A stretch of 64,000 bases of DNA from Actinokineospora bangkokensis (GCF_001940455.1 NZ_MKQR01000025.1:1-64000), one strand, 5' to 3'. Shown: positions 29,852-40,078, counted from the first letter of the stretch. Numbers and translations are program-made. Notes: generated from the letters alone by a model not told the origin.

Positions 29852-30338
29852 CCACTTCACCCCCCTCAGCAGTCCCCAGCGTCCTGGCGAACTCGCGGAC
29901 ATCACCCACCGAGGTCACCCACTCCGAGATCGCCAGCCCGTCCTCGCTCACGGTGCGCCGGGGCCTGACCGACAACCAGGGCCGGTGTTCGTCGAACGGC
30001 ACCTCCAGCACGTCCAGGAAGATCAGCGCCTCCTGCACGTGCACCTTCTCGCCGCGCCGGTAGAGCGGCCAGCACGAGATGAAGTTGCTCATGGCGGGCT
30101 CGGTGATCGAGGTGACCAGGCACGAGTCGACCACCTCGGCCGCCAGCAGCTCGCGCAGCGCCAACGCCCAGCTGTTGCGGTAGTCCTGCGGCTGCCAGTG
30201 GGCCGTGGACATCCGGAAGTGCTCGGTGACGTCGCCGATGGTGATCCGGCCGAGCACCTGCAACGGCGGGCACTGGGCGCCACCGATGATCTCCGCTGCG
30301 AACCCGCGGGGGCTTGGGCTGGTGGGGGGTGTGTTCAT
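29820..30338 (-). CDS. CdiI-like contact-dependent inhibition immunity protein
   Basis: A 172-residue protein with the pattern of the CdiI immunity family: DYRNSWALALRELL, SNFISCWPLYRRGEKVHVQE, FDEHRPW, and EDGLAISEWVTSV. Such proteins bind and neutralise a specific CdiA-CT or related toxin. The ATG overlaps the upstream stop (ATGA). No cognate toxin gene is in the window, so this is an orphan or a defence against neighbours' toxins. Confidence 0.75.
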   Translation of the reverse strand: MNTPPTSPSPRGFAAEIIGGAQCPPLQVLGRITIGDVTEHFRMSTAHWQPQDYRNSWALALRELLAAEVVDSCLVTSITEPAMSNFISCWPLYRRGEKVHVQEALIFLDVLEVPFDEHRPWLSVRPRRTVSEDGLAISEWVTSVGDVREFARTLGTAEGGEVDDGLREDLRG

Positions 30339-30712
30339 GGGCTTCGGTGCGGTCCGTCGTGAGCAGGCTGGTGGCGGGACGTGTACAGCTCGACTTCCTC
30401 CAGCACGTGCCCCGCTTCCTCCGCCAGCTCAAGGTTGGCGTCGTGGCGCAGCGCGCGGACGTCCTCGACGAGGGATTCGTCCGTCACCCCGCCGCGCAAC
30501 CTGGCCACGTGCCCCACGCAGGTGACCGCGAGCAACCGCACGTCGTAGCCGAAGTCGCCGTGCATGCACTCCTTGATCACCCGCTCCACCCACGGGCCGT
30601 CGGGGTCGTGCAGGACCAGCCGGAGCAGGCCCTTGGTGGCGAGGTCGCTGTCACCGCTGTGGATCCACCCCGTCATCTCCGCGCGCCACGACTGGTCGAT
30701 GTCACGATCCAC
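30335..30712 (-). CDS. helical-repeat protein of immunity type
   Basis: A 125-residue all-helical protein (SGDSDLATKGLLRLVLHDPD, DVRLLAVTCVGHVARLRG) with two or three HEAT-like repeats. The GTG at 30712 is preceded by AGAGGGGGG and begins the homologous region; the frame extends to 30877, but that part runs over the terminator of the neighbouring operon. First gene of the putative immunity operon; its stop overlaps the CdiI-like start. Confidence 0.7.
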   Translation of the reverse strand: MDRDIDQSWRAEMTGWIHSGDSDLATKGLLRLVLHDPDGPWVERVIKECMHGDFGYDVRLLAVTCVGHVARLRGGVTDESLVEDVRALRHDANLELAEEAGHVLEEVELYTSRHQPAHDGPHRSP

Positions 30713-30832
30713 CAGCGCCCCCCTCTTGTTGATCTTGTGCCCGTGTGGCCCCCGACCCGTGTCGGGGTCCGCGTGAGGACTTGATCGCCGACCCGGACGT
30801 CCGAATTCGCCAGGGTGGCGAGTGGTGGAACG

Positions 30833-30870
30833 ACGCACCGCCCGACCACCATTGTGGCCGGGCGGTGCGT
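30833..30870 (-). terminator. terminator after the DUF305 gene
   Basis: Seventeen-bp stem with a single mismatch (ACGCACCGCCCG pairs with CGGGCGGTGCGT), four-base loop, 37 bases past the DUF305 stop. It separates the DUF3105/DUF305 transcript from the immunity operon. Confidence 0.8.
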
Positions 30871-30906
30871 TGTTCACGAATCAGTTTCTGCGGCGCGTCC
30901 AGCGGG

Positions 30907-31638
30907 TCAGTTGTCCGGCAGCGGCTGCGCGCCCCGGGCGCGGAGCATGTCGGTGAGCAGCTCGATCTCCTTGCCCTGCGCCGTCTTGATCTTCTCAGCG
31001 AGGTTGCGCACGTAGGCGAGCTGGGCGTGGTCGGCGCCGTAGGCCGCCATGTCCTGCCCGCCGTCGTGGTGGCGCAGCATGAGCTGCAGGAAGTAGACGT
31101 CGAACTCCCGGCCGGTCAGCGACCGCAGCTTGGTCAGCTCTTCGGTGGAGGCCATGCCCGGCATCCGGTCGACCCCGTCCGGCGACATCGCCATGCCGCC
31201 GTGGTCGTGCCCGCCCGCGGCCATCCACCGCATGTGCTTCTGCCCCGGCGGCGGCAGGGTCGGCTGGTTCCAGCTGGTCAGCCACCCCGACATCTGCCCG
31301 CTCTGGTCGAGCTGGCCGGTCTCGATGTCGAACGCGAGCCCCTTGACCTCCGGGTCGGTGGTCCGGTCCCTGGCGATGCCCGCCATCGTGATCGCCTGCA
31401 GGTGGTGGGTGCGCATGTCCTGCGAGAAGCCCACGTCCACCGACCCCTCGCCGGGGGGCGCGTCGCTACCCACCGCGGTCAACGTCACCAACATGCCGAT
31501 CGCGGCGCCCACCAGCAGCACCGCCAGCGCCGCGGCGGAGTACACCAGCACCCGCCGCCGCGGCGCGCCCGCCGCCCGGTCGTCGAGGTCGCGCTCGTCG
31601 GGGTCCACCGGCTCGGTGCTCACTGGCTCGGTGCTCAC
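30907..31638 (-). CDS. DUF305 protein, membrane-anchored, His/Met-rich
   Basis: A 243-residue protein: a short N-terminus with repeated VSTEP, a transmembrane helix (VLVYSAAALAVLLVGAAIGM), then a DUF305 domain outside the membrane. Conserved histidines and methionines occur in FSQDMRTHHLQAITMAG, GGHDHGGMAM and MLRHHDGGQDMA. DUF305 proteins are ferritin-like four-helix bundles implicated in copper or metal handling. The GTG at 31638 overlaps the DUF3105 stop. A 15-bp tandem repeat (31616-31645) duplicates the start region, giving a second possible GTG at 31623. Confidence 0.85.
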   Translation of the reverse strand: MSTEPVSTEPVDPDERDLDDRAAGAPRRRVLVYSAAALAVLLVGAAIGMLVTLTAVGSDAPPGEGSVDVGFSQDMRTHHLQAITMAGIARDRTTDPEVKGLAFDIETGQLDQSGQMSGWLTSWNQPTLPPPGQKHMRWMAAGGHDHGGMAMSPDGVDRMPGMASTEELTKLRSLTGREFDVYFLQLMLRHHDGGQDMAAYGADHAQLAYVRNLAEKIKTAQGKEIELLTDMLRARGAQPLPDN

Positions 31639-32447
31639 TGGCTCGGCGCCGCCCCGGTGGTGGTCATCGGGGTGCCGGTGAGGCCCGCGTCGCCGGGGGT
31701 GCCCGCGGTGCCGGTGCTGTCCATCGGCACCGCGTCGGCGCCCGGCTTCTCGGCCACGAACGGCGGCGGGTTGGCCACGTTGAAGGTGCTGCCGGTGGCG
31801 TCGCAGCTGCCGCCGGGCTCCGGGGTCAGGTAGGTGTTGGTGCGCAGCGAGCGGATGAACTGGTCGACGCGCTCGTCGGTGGCGCTGTCCAGCTTGAGCT
31901 GGTGGCCCCAGGACTGGAGCGAGATCGGCTTGTCCAGGCCGGGGTAGGGCGACATCATCATGTACGACTGGTTCTCGACCTTGGACCGCAGCAGGTCGAG
32001 GTCGGCGCCCTTGACCTGGTCGGGGTTGTAGGCGATCCACACCGCGCCGTGCTCCAGGCCGTGCACCATGTTCTCGGTGCGCACCGGGTTCGGGTACACC
32101 GTGCCCTGGCAGTCGGCCCAGGTCGCGTCGTGCGGGCCGCCGAAGGCCGGGCTCTGGTCGTAGGCGACGCGCTGGGTGGCCTGCACGTGCGAGCCGGGCG
32201 CGTAGGACACCTTCACCACGCCGGGGATGTTCTCCGACGGGTCCTGGTTGTCCTCGCTGACGGTGAACTCCTTCGCGGCGTTCACCTTGGTGATGGCGTA
32301 GCCGAACACCGCGCCCGCCACGACGAGCACGGCCACCACGGCCAGGATGGTCCCCCACGGCTTGCCCTTGCGGACCACCACGGAGGAGCGGGCGGCCTTG
32401 ACCGCGCTGCTGCCCTTCTTGCCCTTGTTGCTCGTGCCGCTGGCCAT
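31635..32447 (-). CDS. DUF3105 protein, membrane-anchored
   Basis: A 270-residue protein: basic N-terminus, a transmembrane helix (ILAVVAVLVVAGAVFGYAI) and an extracellular DUF3105 domain with GGPHDATWADCQGTVYPNPV, MVHGLEHGAVWIAY and GGSCDATG. Paired cysteines suggest a disulfide. DUF3105 is commonly next to DUF305 in actinobacteria, as here. Thr/Pro-rich tail. Function unknown; a metal-related role outside the membrane is inferred. Confidence 0.85.
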   Translation of the reverse strand: MASGTSNKGKKGSSAVKAARSSVVVRKGKPWGTILAVVAVLVVAGAVFGYAITKVNAAKEFTVSEDNQDPSENIPGVVKVSYAPGSHVQATQRVAYDQSPAFGGPHDATWADCQGTVYPNPVRTENMVHGLEHGAVWIAYNPDQVKGADLDLLRSKVENQSYMMMSPYPGLDKPISLQSWGHQLKLDSATDERVDQFIRSLRTNTYLTPEPGGSCDATGSTFNVANPPPFVAEKPGADAVPMDSTGTAGTPGDAGLTGTPMTTTGAAPSQ

Positions 32448-32610
32448 TGCCGTCCTCGGGAACAGTGTCGACGCCGGGGGAGTTGTGCGTCGGCCAGTCT
32501 AAGGAGCCCGTGTCTGGTGGACGTCAACCACCCGGACGCAGCAGGTCAGCGGCGTGCGGGCCAGGTCTCCGGAACCGCTCCCGGGCCCGAGTGCGGCAAC
32601 GGCGGCGTGC

Positions 32611-33252
32611 CTAGTTCGACGAGGGCTTGTCGTCCGGCTTCGCGTCGGGCCCCGGCGGCGACGGGTCGAACGGCGGCGCGGCGTTCTCGTCGAACCGCTC
32701 GTCCCCGATGTTGCCGCAGCTGGCCCCCGGCTCCGGCGTCAGGTACGGGTTGCCCCTGGTGGCGGTGATGAAGTGGTCGATGCGCGGGTCGTCCACGGCG
32801 TCCACCTGGAGCTGCCTGCCCCACGACTGCACCGACACCCGCGCGGCCATCCCCGGGAACGGCGACAGCATCGTGTACGGCTGGCCCTCCACCCTCGCGG
32901 TGAGCGCGGCGAGGTCATCGCCCGCCACCTTGTCCGGGGCGTAGGCGATCCACACCGCACCGTGCTCCAGCGAGTGCACCATGTTCTCGGTGCGCACGGC
33001 CCGCGGGTAGACGACCCCGTCGCAGGCCGCCCAGAAGCTGTCGTGGCTGCCGCCCAGCGGCGGCAGGTGCTTGTAGGCGACCCGCTGCTCCCGCGCGACG
33101 TGCTGGATGTCCGGGTAGTCGATCGAGAGCACGCCCGGGATGCGCGTCGTCGGGTCGTGGTCGGCGTCGGTCGGGGTGAAGCTCTCCTCCGCGCCGCACC
33201 CGGCCGCGACCAGGCAGGCGGCGAGCACGGCGGCGGCGGGTCGGGTGCGCAT
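32611..33252 (-). CDS. DUF3105 lipoprotein, paralogue
   Basis: A 213-residue lipoprotein: signal peptide with lipobox VAAGC (Cys19), then a DUF3105 domain closely similar to the neighbour (GGSHDSFWAACDGVVYPRAV, MVHSLEHGAVWIAYAP, PGASCGN). It is a tandem paralogue in which the transmembrane anchor is replaced by a lipid anchor. The ATG at 33252 begins the signal peptide; further upstream the frame runs into the nrtL promoter. Confidence 0.85.
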   Translation of the reverse strand: MRTRPAAAVLAACLVAAGCGAEESFTPTDADHDPTTRIPGVLSIDYPDIQHVAREQRVAYKHLPPLGGSHDSFWAACDGVVYPRAVRTENMVHSLEHGAVWIAYAPDKVAGDDLAALTARVEGQPYTMLSPFPGMAARVSVQSWGRQLQVDAVDDPRIDHFITATRGNPYLTPEPGASCGNIGDERFDENAAPPFDPSPPGPDAKPDDKPSSN

Positions 33253-33329
33253 GGTGACCGAGCCTATGCGGGGCGCGCGGGGGGCACCGGGTGGCTCGAA
33301 TCGGATTCGGCCCCCGGCGCCCGGCTCCC

Positions 33330-33335
33330 TAGACT
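33330..33335 (+). promoter_or_regulatory. nrtL -10 element, probably leaderless transcript
   Basis: TAGACT lies six bases before the GTG at 33342, so transcription would start at or next to the initiation codon. There is no Shine-Dalgarno sequence, as in leaderless actinobacterial mRNAs. Confidence 0.45.
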
Positions 33336-33341
33336 CGTGCC

Positions 33342-34256
33342 GTGACCCGGGCAGAGCTGGCCGACCTGGTGCGCCGAGCCGCGCTGGGCGTCCTCGGCGA
33401 CCCCGCGCACCCGCCCGCACCGCTGCTCGACGACGTGCCGCTGCGCGCGCCCCTGGAAGCCGGGGTCGACTACTCCACCAGCCTCGCCCTGTGCCTGGCC
33501 GGGCCCGCGGGCGTCCCCGCCCCCCGGTTGGCCGCCCGCCTCGCGCAGGCCGTGACCGGCCCGGACGTCACCGCGGCGGTCGCCGGGCCCGGGTTCGTCA
33601 ACCTCACCCTCTCCGACCGCGCCCGCTCCCGGGTGGTCGACGCGGCCTTCGACCTGCCCCCGCTGCCCGCGGTCGACTCCGGTGACACCCGCCCCGAGCT
33701 GGTCGCGGCCGCCCTGGCCCGGCTCGGCACCGACGCCGACGGGGTGGTCGTCGGCCCCGCCACCAGCACCGGCGGCGTCGAGCGCGACTCGCTGCGGTTC
33801 GCCCTGCTGGCCACCCCCGCCGCCGACCCGGTCGTGGTCGACCCGGCCGTGTGGGGCCCCCGGCTGCCCGCCAACCCGGCCTTCGCCGCCCGGCACGCGC
33901 ACGCCCGCGCCGCCGGCGCCCTGCGCGCCGCGCGCGACCTGCGCCTCACCGCCGCCACCCCGGGTTCCGCCGCGGTGCCCCCGCCCGACACACTGGGACT
34001 GGTCCGCGCGCTGGCGGACCACCGCCCCGCCCTGGGGCTGGCCGCCCGGCTGCGCGAACCGCACCGGGTCGCCCGCGCCGCGGTGGAGCTGGCCGGTGCC
34101 ACGTGCGCCCTCGTCGACGGCGGCCTGATCCTGCCGCGCGGGGACGCCGACCCGGACCCGACCGCCCCGGTGCGGCTGCTGCTGTGCGCGGCCGCGCGGC
34201 ACGCCCTGGCCCACGCGCTCGGCGTGCTCGGCGTCGACGCGCCGGACCGGCTGTAG
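33342..34256 (+). CDS. nrtL: ArgS-related anticodon-binding protein NrtL
   Basis: A 304-residue relative of arginyl-tRNA synthetase without the catalytic domain. Residues 35-90 match the ArgRS N-terminal domain (DYSTSLALCLAG, VAGPGFVNLTL). The region from about 165 to the end matches the DALR anticodon-binding domain (NPAFAARHAHARAAGALR, HALGVLGVDAPDRL). The HIGH and KMSKS motifs are absent. It sits directly upstream of lysA, where argS lies in mycobacteria. It may bind tRNA-Arg without charging it; a true argS must be elsewhere. Confidence 0.85.
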   Translation: MTRAELADLVRRAALGVLGDPAHPPAPLLDDVPLRAPLEAGVDYSTSLALCLAGPAGVPAPRLAARLAQAVTGPDVTAAVAGPGFVNLTLSDRARSRVVDAAFDLPPLPAVDSGDTRPELVAAALARLGTDADGVVVGPATSTGGVERDSLRFALLATPAADPVVVDPAVWGPRLPANPAFAARHAHARAAGALRAARDLRLTAATPGSAAVPPPDTLGLVRALADHRPALGLAARLREPHRVARAAVELAGATCALVDGGLILPRGDADPDPTAPVRLLLCAAARHALAHALGVLGVDAPDRL

Positions 34257-34325
34257 CGGCGGGCGGCACAGCACCCCGAGGACCCGGCACGACCCGGCAC
34301 GACCCGAAGAGGACCAGGAAGCGCG

Positions 34326-35762
34326 ATGAGGGCACACCCGGCGGGACCGCGGCACGCGGAGATCCTCCCGCCCGGCAACACCGCCAGCGAGCGGCCGACC
34401 GCGGCCGAGGCGCTCGACGAGCTGCACCCCGCGGTGTGGCCGCGCGGCGCCGCCCGCGGCGACGACGGCGCGGTGCGGCTGGCGGGGGTGGACGTGCGGG
34501 ACCTGGCCGAGGAGTTCGGCACCCCGCTGTTCGTCGTCGACGAGGACGACTTCCGCTCGCGCTGCCGCGACCACGCCACCGCCTTCGGCGCCGCGCACCG
34601 GGTGCACTACGCGGCCAAGGCGTTCCTGTCGGTGGAGATCGCCCGCTGGGTCGCCGACGAGGGCCTGAGCCTGGACGTGTGCAGCGGCGGGGAGCTGGCC
34701 GTGGCGCTGCGCGCGGACTTCCCCCCGGAGCGCATCACCCTGCACGGCAACAACAAGTCCACCGCCGAGCTGGCCGAGGCGCTCGACGCGGGCGTCGGGC
34801 ACATCGTGGTCGACTCCTTCTTCGAGATCGCCAGGCTGGACAAGCTCGCCCGCGACCGCGGCCTGCGCGCCCCCGTGCTCATCCGGGTCACCGTCGGCGT
34901 CGAGGCGCACACCCACGAGTTCATCGCCACCGCCCACGAGGACCAGAAGTTCGGCTTCTCGCTGGCGGGCGGCGCCGCCGCCGAGGCCGCCCGCCGCGTG
35001 CTCGCCTCCGGCGGGCTGGCCCTGGTCGGCCTGCACAGCCACATCGGCTCGCAGATCTTCGACGCCGACGGCTTCGAGGTCGCCGCGCACCGGGTCATCG
35101 GGCTGCTGGCGGAACTGCACGCCGAGCACGGCGCCGAGGCGCTGGCCGAGCTGACCACCGTCGACCTCGGCGGCGGCCTGGGCATCGCCTACACCGCCCA
35201 GGACGACCCGCCGCCGCCCGCCTGGCTGGCCGAGCAGCTGCGCACCGTGGTCGCCAAGGAGTCCGAGCAGGCGGGCCTGCCGGTGCCCGAGATCGCCGTC
35301 GAGCCCGGCCGGGCCATCGTCGGCCCCGGCACGGTCACCCTCTACGAGGTCGGCACCACCAAGGACGTCGCGCTCGGCGGGGGCGGTGGTCGCCGCTACG
35401 TCAGCGTCGACGGCGGGATGAGCGACAACATCCGCACCGCCCTCTACGACGCCCTCTACGACACCCGGCTGGTCTCCCGCTCCGCCGCCGAGGGCGAGCG
35501 CGACGGCGGCTCGGTGCTGTCCCGGGTGGTGGGCAAGCACTGCGAGTCCGGCGACGTGGTGGTGCGAGACTGCTGGTTGCCCGACAACCTCGCCCCCGGG
35601 GACCTGCTGGCGGTGGCCGCCACCGGCGCGTACTGCTACTCCATGGCCAGCAACTACAACCGGCTGCCCAGGCCCGCGGTGGTGGCGGTGCGCGACGGGC
35701 GGGCGCGGCTGCTGCTGCGCCGGGAGACCACCGACGACCTGCTGAGACTGGAGATGACGTGA
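34326..35762 (+). CDS. lysA: diaminopimelate decarboxylase
   Basis: A 478-residue PLP enzyme converting meso-diaminopimelate to lysine. K98 in HYAAKAFLS is the PLP lysine; [27 protein letters not shown] and the C-terminal CES motif (GKHCESGD) form the rest of the active site. ATG start after GAGGACCAGGAAG. Its stop overlaps the GTG of hom. Confidence 0.96.
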   Translation: MRAHPAGPRHAEILPPGNTASERPTAAEALDELHPAVWPRGAARGDDGAVRLAGVDVRDLAEEFGTPLFVVDEDDFRSRCRDHATAFGAAHRVHYAAKAFLSVEIARWVADEGLSLDVCSGGELAVALRADFPPERITLHGNNKSTAELAEALDAGVGHIVVDSFFEIARLDKLARDRGLRAPVLIRVTVGVEAHTHEFIATAHEDQKFGFSLAGGAAAEAARRVLASGGLALVGLHSHIGSQIFDADGFEVAAHRVIGLLAELHAEHGAEALAELTTVDLGGGLGIAYTAQDDPPPPAWLAEQLRTVVAKESEQAGLPVPEIAVEPGRAIVGPGTVTLYEVGTTKDVALGGGGGRRYVSVDGGMSDNIRTALYDALYDTRLVSRSAAEGERDGGSVLSRVVGKHCESGDVVVRDCWLPDNLAPGDLLAVAATGAYCYSMASNYNRLPRPAVVAVRDGRARLLLRRETTDDLLRLEMT

Positions 35763-37096
35763 CCGCATCGGGGACGGGCGCGACGGCGGCACCGGTGGCC
35801 GGGACCCCGGTCCGGGTGGCCCTGCTGGGCTGCGGGACCGTGGGCACCGAGGTGGTGCGCCTGCTCACCGGGCAGGCCGCCGACCTCGCCGCCCGGGTCG
35901 GCGCGCCGGTGGAGCTGGTCGGGGTCGCGGTCCGCCGCGCCGACCGGCACCGCGACGTGCCCGCGGGGCTGCTCACCACCGACGCGCTCGGCCTGGTCTC
36001 CCGCGACGACGTCGACGTGGTCGTCGAGGTCGTCGGCGGCATCGAGCCCACCCGGCAGTGGCTGCTCGCCGCGCTGCGGGCGGGCAAGTCCGTGGTCACC
36101 GCCAACAAGGCGCTGCTGGCCGAGGCGCAGGGCGAGCTGTTCGCCGCCGCCGACGCCTCCGGCGCCGACCTGTACTTCGAGGCGGCGGTGGCGGGCGCGA
36201 TCCCGCTGCTGCGGCCGCTGCGCGAGTCGCTGGCCGGGGACCGGATCACCCGGGTCATGGGCATCGTCAACGGCACCACCAACTTCATCCTCTCGGCGAT
36301 GGAGGAGACCGGCGCCGGCTACCAGGAGGCGCTGTCGGAGGCCGCGCGCCTGGGCTACGCCGAGGCCGACCCCACCGCCGACGTCGACGGCTACGACGCC
36401 GCCGCCAAGGCCGCCATCCTGGCCTCGCTGGCCTTCCACACCCGGGTCACCATGGGCGACGTGCACCGCGAGGGCATCTCCGCGGTCACCCCCGCCGACG
36501 TGCTCGCCGCCCGCGCCCTGGACCGCACGATCAAGCTGCTGGCCATCTGCGAGCGGGTCGTCGGCGAGGACGGCACCGAGTCCGTCTCGGCCAGGGTGCA
36601 CCCGGCGATGATCCCGCGCAGCCACCCCCTCGCGGGCGTCGGCGGCGCCTTCAACGCGGTCTTCGTCGAGGCGGAGGCCGCCGGTCAGCTCATGTTCTAC
36701 GGGCAGGGGGCAGGCGGCGCACCCACCGCCAGCGCCGTGCTCGGCGACCTCGTTGCGGTGGCCCGCAACCGGGTCGCGGGCGGGCGCGGACCGCGCGAGT
36801 CGGCCTACGCCGACCTGGCGGCCCGCCCGATCGCGCAGGCCTCGACCAGGTACCACATCAGCCTGGACGTGGCCGACCGCGCGGGCGTGCTGGCGGCGGT
36901 CGCGGCCGTGTTCGCCCAGCACGACGTGAGCATCGCGGCGGTGCGGCAGGAGGGGCGGACCCAGGACGCGAGCCTGGTCGTCGTCACCCACCGCGCACCC
37001 GACGCCGCGCTGCGCTCCACTGTGGACAAGATCGCGGGGCTGCCGTTCGTGAACGCGGTGGTCAGCGTGATGCGGGTCGAAGGCGAGGACCAATGA
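35759..37096 (+). CDS. hom: homoserine dehydrogenase
   Basis: A 445-residue enzyme reducing aspartate semialdehyde to homoserine. The N-terminal NAD(P) motif is [12 protein letters not shown]. The catalytic domain contains [12 protein letters not shown] and [21 protein letters not shown]. The C-terminal 80 residues are an ACT domain for threonine feedback ([20 protein letters not shown]). GTG start overlapping lysA. Called thrA in mycobacteria. Confidence 0.96.
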   Translation: MTASGTGATAAPVAGTPVRVALLGCGTVGTEVVRLLTGQAADLAARVGAPVELVGVAVRRADRHRDVPAGLLTTDALGLVSRDDVDVVVEVVGGIEPTRQWLLAALRAGKSVVTANKALLAEAQGELFAAADASGADLYFEAAVAGAIPLLRPLRESLAGDRITRVMGIVNGTTNFILSAMEETGAGYQEALSEAARLGYAEADPTADVDGYDAAAKAAILASLAFHTRVTMGDVHREGISAVTPADVLAARALDRTIKLLAICERVVGEDGTESVSARVHPAMIPRSHPLAGVGGAFNAVFVEAEAAGQLMFYGQGAGGAPTASAVLGDLVAVARNRVAGGRGPRESAYADLAARPIAQASTRYHISLDVADRAGVLAAVAAVFAQHDVSIAAVRQEGRTQDASLVVVTHRAPDAALRSTVDKIAGLPFVNAVVSVMRVEGEDQ

Positions 37097-38181
37097 CCAC
37101 CCCCACCACCCCGGCACGCGCCGCCAGCGCGGGCGGGCCCGGCATCATCGCCGCCTACCGCGACCGGGTCCCGGTGCCCGAGGGCGCCGAGGTCATCACC
37201 CTGGGCGAGGGCGGCACCCCCCTGCTGCCCGCGCCGCACCTGTCCGACCGGGTCGGCGCCGAGGTGTTCCTCAAGGTCGAGGGCAGCAACCCCACCGGCT
37301 CGTTCAAGGACCGCGGCATGACCGTGGCCATCACCCACGCCAAGGCCGCGGGCATGGCGGCGGTGATCTGCGCGTCCACCGGCAACACCTCCGCCTCCGC
37401 CTCGGCCTACGCCGCGCGCGCCGGGATGACCTCGGCGGTGCTCATCCCGCGCGGCAAGATCGCCCAGGGCAAGCTGGCCCAGGCCGTCGCCTACGGCGCC
37501 AAGGTCCTGCAGATCGAGGGCAACTTCGACGACTGCCTGGAGCTGGCGCAGAAGACCGCGGCCGAGTACCCCATCGGCCTGGTGAACTCGGTGAACCCGG
37601 TGCGGCTCATCGGCCAGAAGACCGCCGCGTGGGAGATCTGCGACGCCCTCGGCCGCGCCCCCGACGTGCACTGCCTGCCGGTGGGCAACGCGGGCAACAT
37701 CACCGCCTACTGGCGCGGCTACTCCGAGTACCTGCACGACGGCCTCGTCGCCGCCGCGCCGCGGATGTTCGGGTTCCAGGCCGCGGGCGCCGCGCCGCTG
37801 GTGCTCGGCGCGCCGGTCGCCAACCCGGAGACCGTCGCCACCGCCATCCGCGTCGGCAGCCCGGCCTCCTGGAAGGGCGCCGTCACCGCCCGCGACGAGT
37901 CCGGCGGCCTGTTCGACAAGCTCACCGACGAGGAGATCCTGTCGGCCTACCGGCTGCTGTCCTCCCGCGAGGGCGTGTTCGTCGAGCCGTCGTCGGCCAC
38001 CAGCGTCGCGGGCCTGCTCAAGGTCGCGGGCGACGGCAGGCTGCCCGCGGGCTCGACGGTGGTGTGCACCGTCACCGGCCACGGCCTCAAGGACCCCGAC
38101 ACCGCCCTGCTCGGCCTGGCCGAGGTCGAGCCGGTGCCGGTGGACGCCTCGGCGGTGGCCGCGGCGCTGGAGCTGGCGTGA
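37093..38181 (+). CDS. thrC: threonine synthase
   Basis: A 362-residue PLP enzyme that turns O-phosphohomoserine into threonine. K72 in GSFKDRGM binds PLP; GNAGNI is the phosphate loop. The ATG overlaps the hom stop (ATGA). The length is that of the short actinobacterial class. Confidence 0.96.
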   Translation: MTTPTTPARAASAGGPGIIAAYRDRVPVPEGAEVITLGEGGTPLLPAPHLSDRVGAEVFLKVEGSNPTGSFKDRGMTVAITHAKAAGMAAVICASTGNTSASASAYAARAGMTSAVLIPRGKIAQGKLAQAVAYGAKVLQIEGNFDDCLELAQKTAAEYPIGLVNSVNPVRLIGQKTAAWEICDALGRAPDVHCLPVGNAGNITAYWRGYSEYLHDGLVAAAPRMFGFQAAGAAPLVLGAPVANPETVATAIRVGSPASWKGAVTARDESGGLFDKLTDEEILSAYRLLSSREGVFVEPSSATSVAGLLKVAGDGRLPAGSTVVCTVTGHGLKDPDTALLGLAEVEPVPVDASAVAAALELA

Positions 38182-39065
38182 GCGGCGTCCGGGTCCGGGT
38201 CCCCGCCTCCTCGGCGAACCTGGGCCCGGGCTTCGACGCCCTCGCCCTCGCCCTCGCCCTGCACGACGAGGTGGAGGTCACCCGCACCGCGGGCGGCCTC
38301 ACCGTGCACGTGGAGGGCGAGGGCGCGGGCGCCGTCCCGCTCGACGGCACCCACCTGGTCGTGCGCGCCCTCGGCGCCGCCTGCGACCTGCTCGGCCTCG
38401 ACCCCGGCGGCCTCGCCCTGCGCTGCACCAACCGCATCCCGCACTCGCGCGGCCTCGGCTCCTCCGCCGCCGCCATCGTCGCGGGCGTCGCCGCCGCCCA
38501 CGGCCTCGCGGGCCTCCCCCCGGGCCCCGACGCCCTGCACCTGGCCGCGGAGTTCGAGGGCCACGCCGACAACGTCGCCGCCAGCCTCCTCGGCGGCCTC
38601 GTCGTCGCCTGGGCCGACACCGACCAGGACAAGCCCCGCTACCGCGCCGCCCCCCTCACCCCCCACCCCGCCCTGCGCCCCGTCGTCGCCATCCCCGACA
38701 CCCAGTCGGCCACCTCCACCACCCGCGGCCTGCTGCCCGCCCACGTGCCCCACGCCGACGCCGCCCACGCCGCGGGCCGCGCCGCCCTCGCCGTCCACGC
38801 CCTCACCACCGCCCCCGACCTCCTCCTCCCCGCCACAGCGGACCTGCTCCACCAGGACTACCGCGAGCCTGCCTACCCCCAGACACTCGCCCTGGTCCGG
38901 GCCCTCCGCGCGGCGGGCACCCCCGCCACGGTCTCCGGAGCTGGGCCCACCGTCCTGGCCTTCACCCTCACCGGCACCCTGCCCCCAGAAGTCGACACCA
39001 CCGGCTTCCGCATCGAGCAACTCCCCATCGACACCGAAGGCGTCCGCATCACGCCCTTCGACTGA
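38178..39065 (+). CDS. thrB: homoserine kinase
   Basis: A 295-residue GHMP kinase: [19 protein letters not shown] at the N-terminus, [15 protein letters not shown] as the ATP loop, and [11 protein letters not shown] near the C-terminus. The GTG start overlaps the thrC stop. Last gene of the nrtL-lysA-hom-thrC-thrB unit. Confidence 0.95.
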   Translation: MSGVRVRVPASSANLGPGFDALALALALHDEVEVTRTAGGLTVHVEGEGAGAVPLDGTHLVVRALGAACDLLGLDPGGLALRCTNRIPHSRGLGSSAAAIVAGVAAAHGLAGLPPGPDALHLAAEFEGHADNVAASLLGGLVVAWADTDQDKPRYRAAPLTPHPALRPVVAIPDTQSATSTTRGLLPAHVPHADAAHAAGRAALAVHALTTAPDLLLPATADLLHQDYREPAYPQTLALVRALRAAGTPATVSGAGPTVLAFTLTGTLPPEVDTTGFRIEQLPIDTEGVRITPFD

Positions 39066-39640
39066 CGCTCTCCGCGCTCGTTCGACGGGTCCTGCTCATC
39101 TGCCGGGTGCGCTTGCTCCGGTGCGGCGAGCTGCTGATGCTCGGCTGCCTGGCCTGATGGGCTGTGCCCCCTGGCCGGGTACCAGCGCGTGTTCTGCTGC
39201 TGCGCCTTCCGTGCCGCTGCACGTTTGGGCTGTGGCTGCTCGATGCGATGCGTGATGTGTGGGCCCTGCTGCGTCGACCCGGTTGTGCTGACTGCCGGCG
39301 CCTGGCTGCTTGTGTTGCTCGGCGTGGCTGTCGGTGCCCGGTCGGCTACCCGTTTCCTCACCTAGTGGCGACTGGCTTCATGCGTTGGGGCACCCCTCAT
39401 TCCGCCGCTCACCTCGGCCGGGCGTACGCACCTCTCGGTGTGCCCGCGCTGGCCCGATGCCTCTGCCTGCATCCGGCCAGTCATCCCCGTTCAACTCGTC
39501 GCCTTCTGCCACCAGTTGCTCTCGCTGGATGTCATGCCTGTCCGTGCCCAACTCGCTGTCATTGCTCGTTCAGCTGAACCGCAGCACGTTTCCCGCCGCC
39601 ACGTCTTTACCCATCCAGATCGCTATCCAGCTCGACACCG
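39066..39640. other. 575-bp non-coding stretch after thrB
   Basis: No supported gene. It is less GC-rich than the flanks and differs in texture (many TG-rich words), and every frame lacks recognisable protein. I find no clear terminator hairpin for thrB. It may be decayed sequence. Confidence 0.5.
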
Positions 39641-39790
39641 TTGTCCACATCTGCCACCTCGCCCGTATCCACAACCCCGCGCGCGCCGTCACCAACGGCG
39701 TGCAGACCGCTCCCCAGCCATCACTGGCAACCGCACCTCCGACATCCCCCGCCACGCGCCGCCTTCCACATGGAACGCACCCCACCCCAG

Positions 39791-39876
39791 TTGTCCACAG
39801 CCCGGAGCCACCCCTTCCACCCCCGCGTTGACCAGCAGTAACGTTGAAAACAGGGGTCCCCTTGCCCGGGGTACCC
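39791..39876 (+). repeat. composite repeat A, copy 2
   Basis: TTGTCCACA at 39791, core GTAACGTTGAAAACA at 39838 (47 bases later), then a hairpin in which GGGTCCCC pairs with GGGG-T-ACCC (one bulged T), ending at 39876. Confidence 0.85.
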
Positions 39877-40078
39877 GAGCCGCCGCATGCGCATCGCTCC
39901 CCGCATCGCCGCGCACCCGCCACGACGCCGATCCGCGTCAATTCCCCAGACCTCCACCAGAACTTCACTCACCAGAACCAACCCCCGTCGCGCGATCAGC
40001 CGCCCCATTCACCCAACGGAGCCAACTCGGAACCCGTTGTCCACACCCGTTGGGCTGTGGACAACCCGCACGCCCCAA

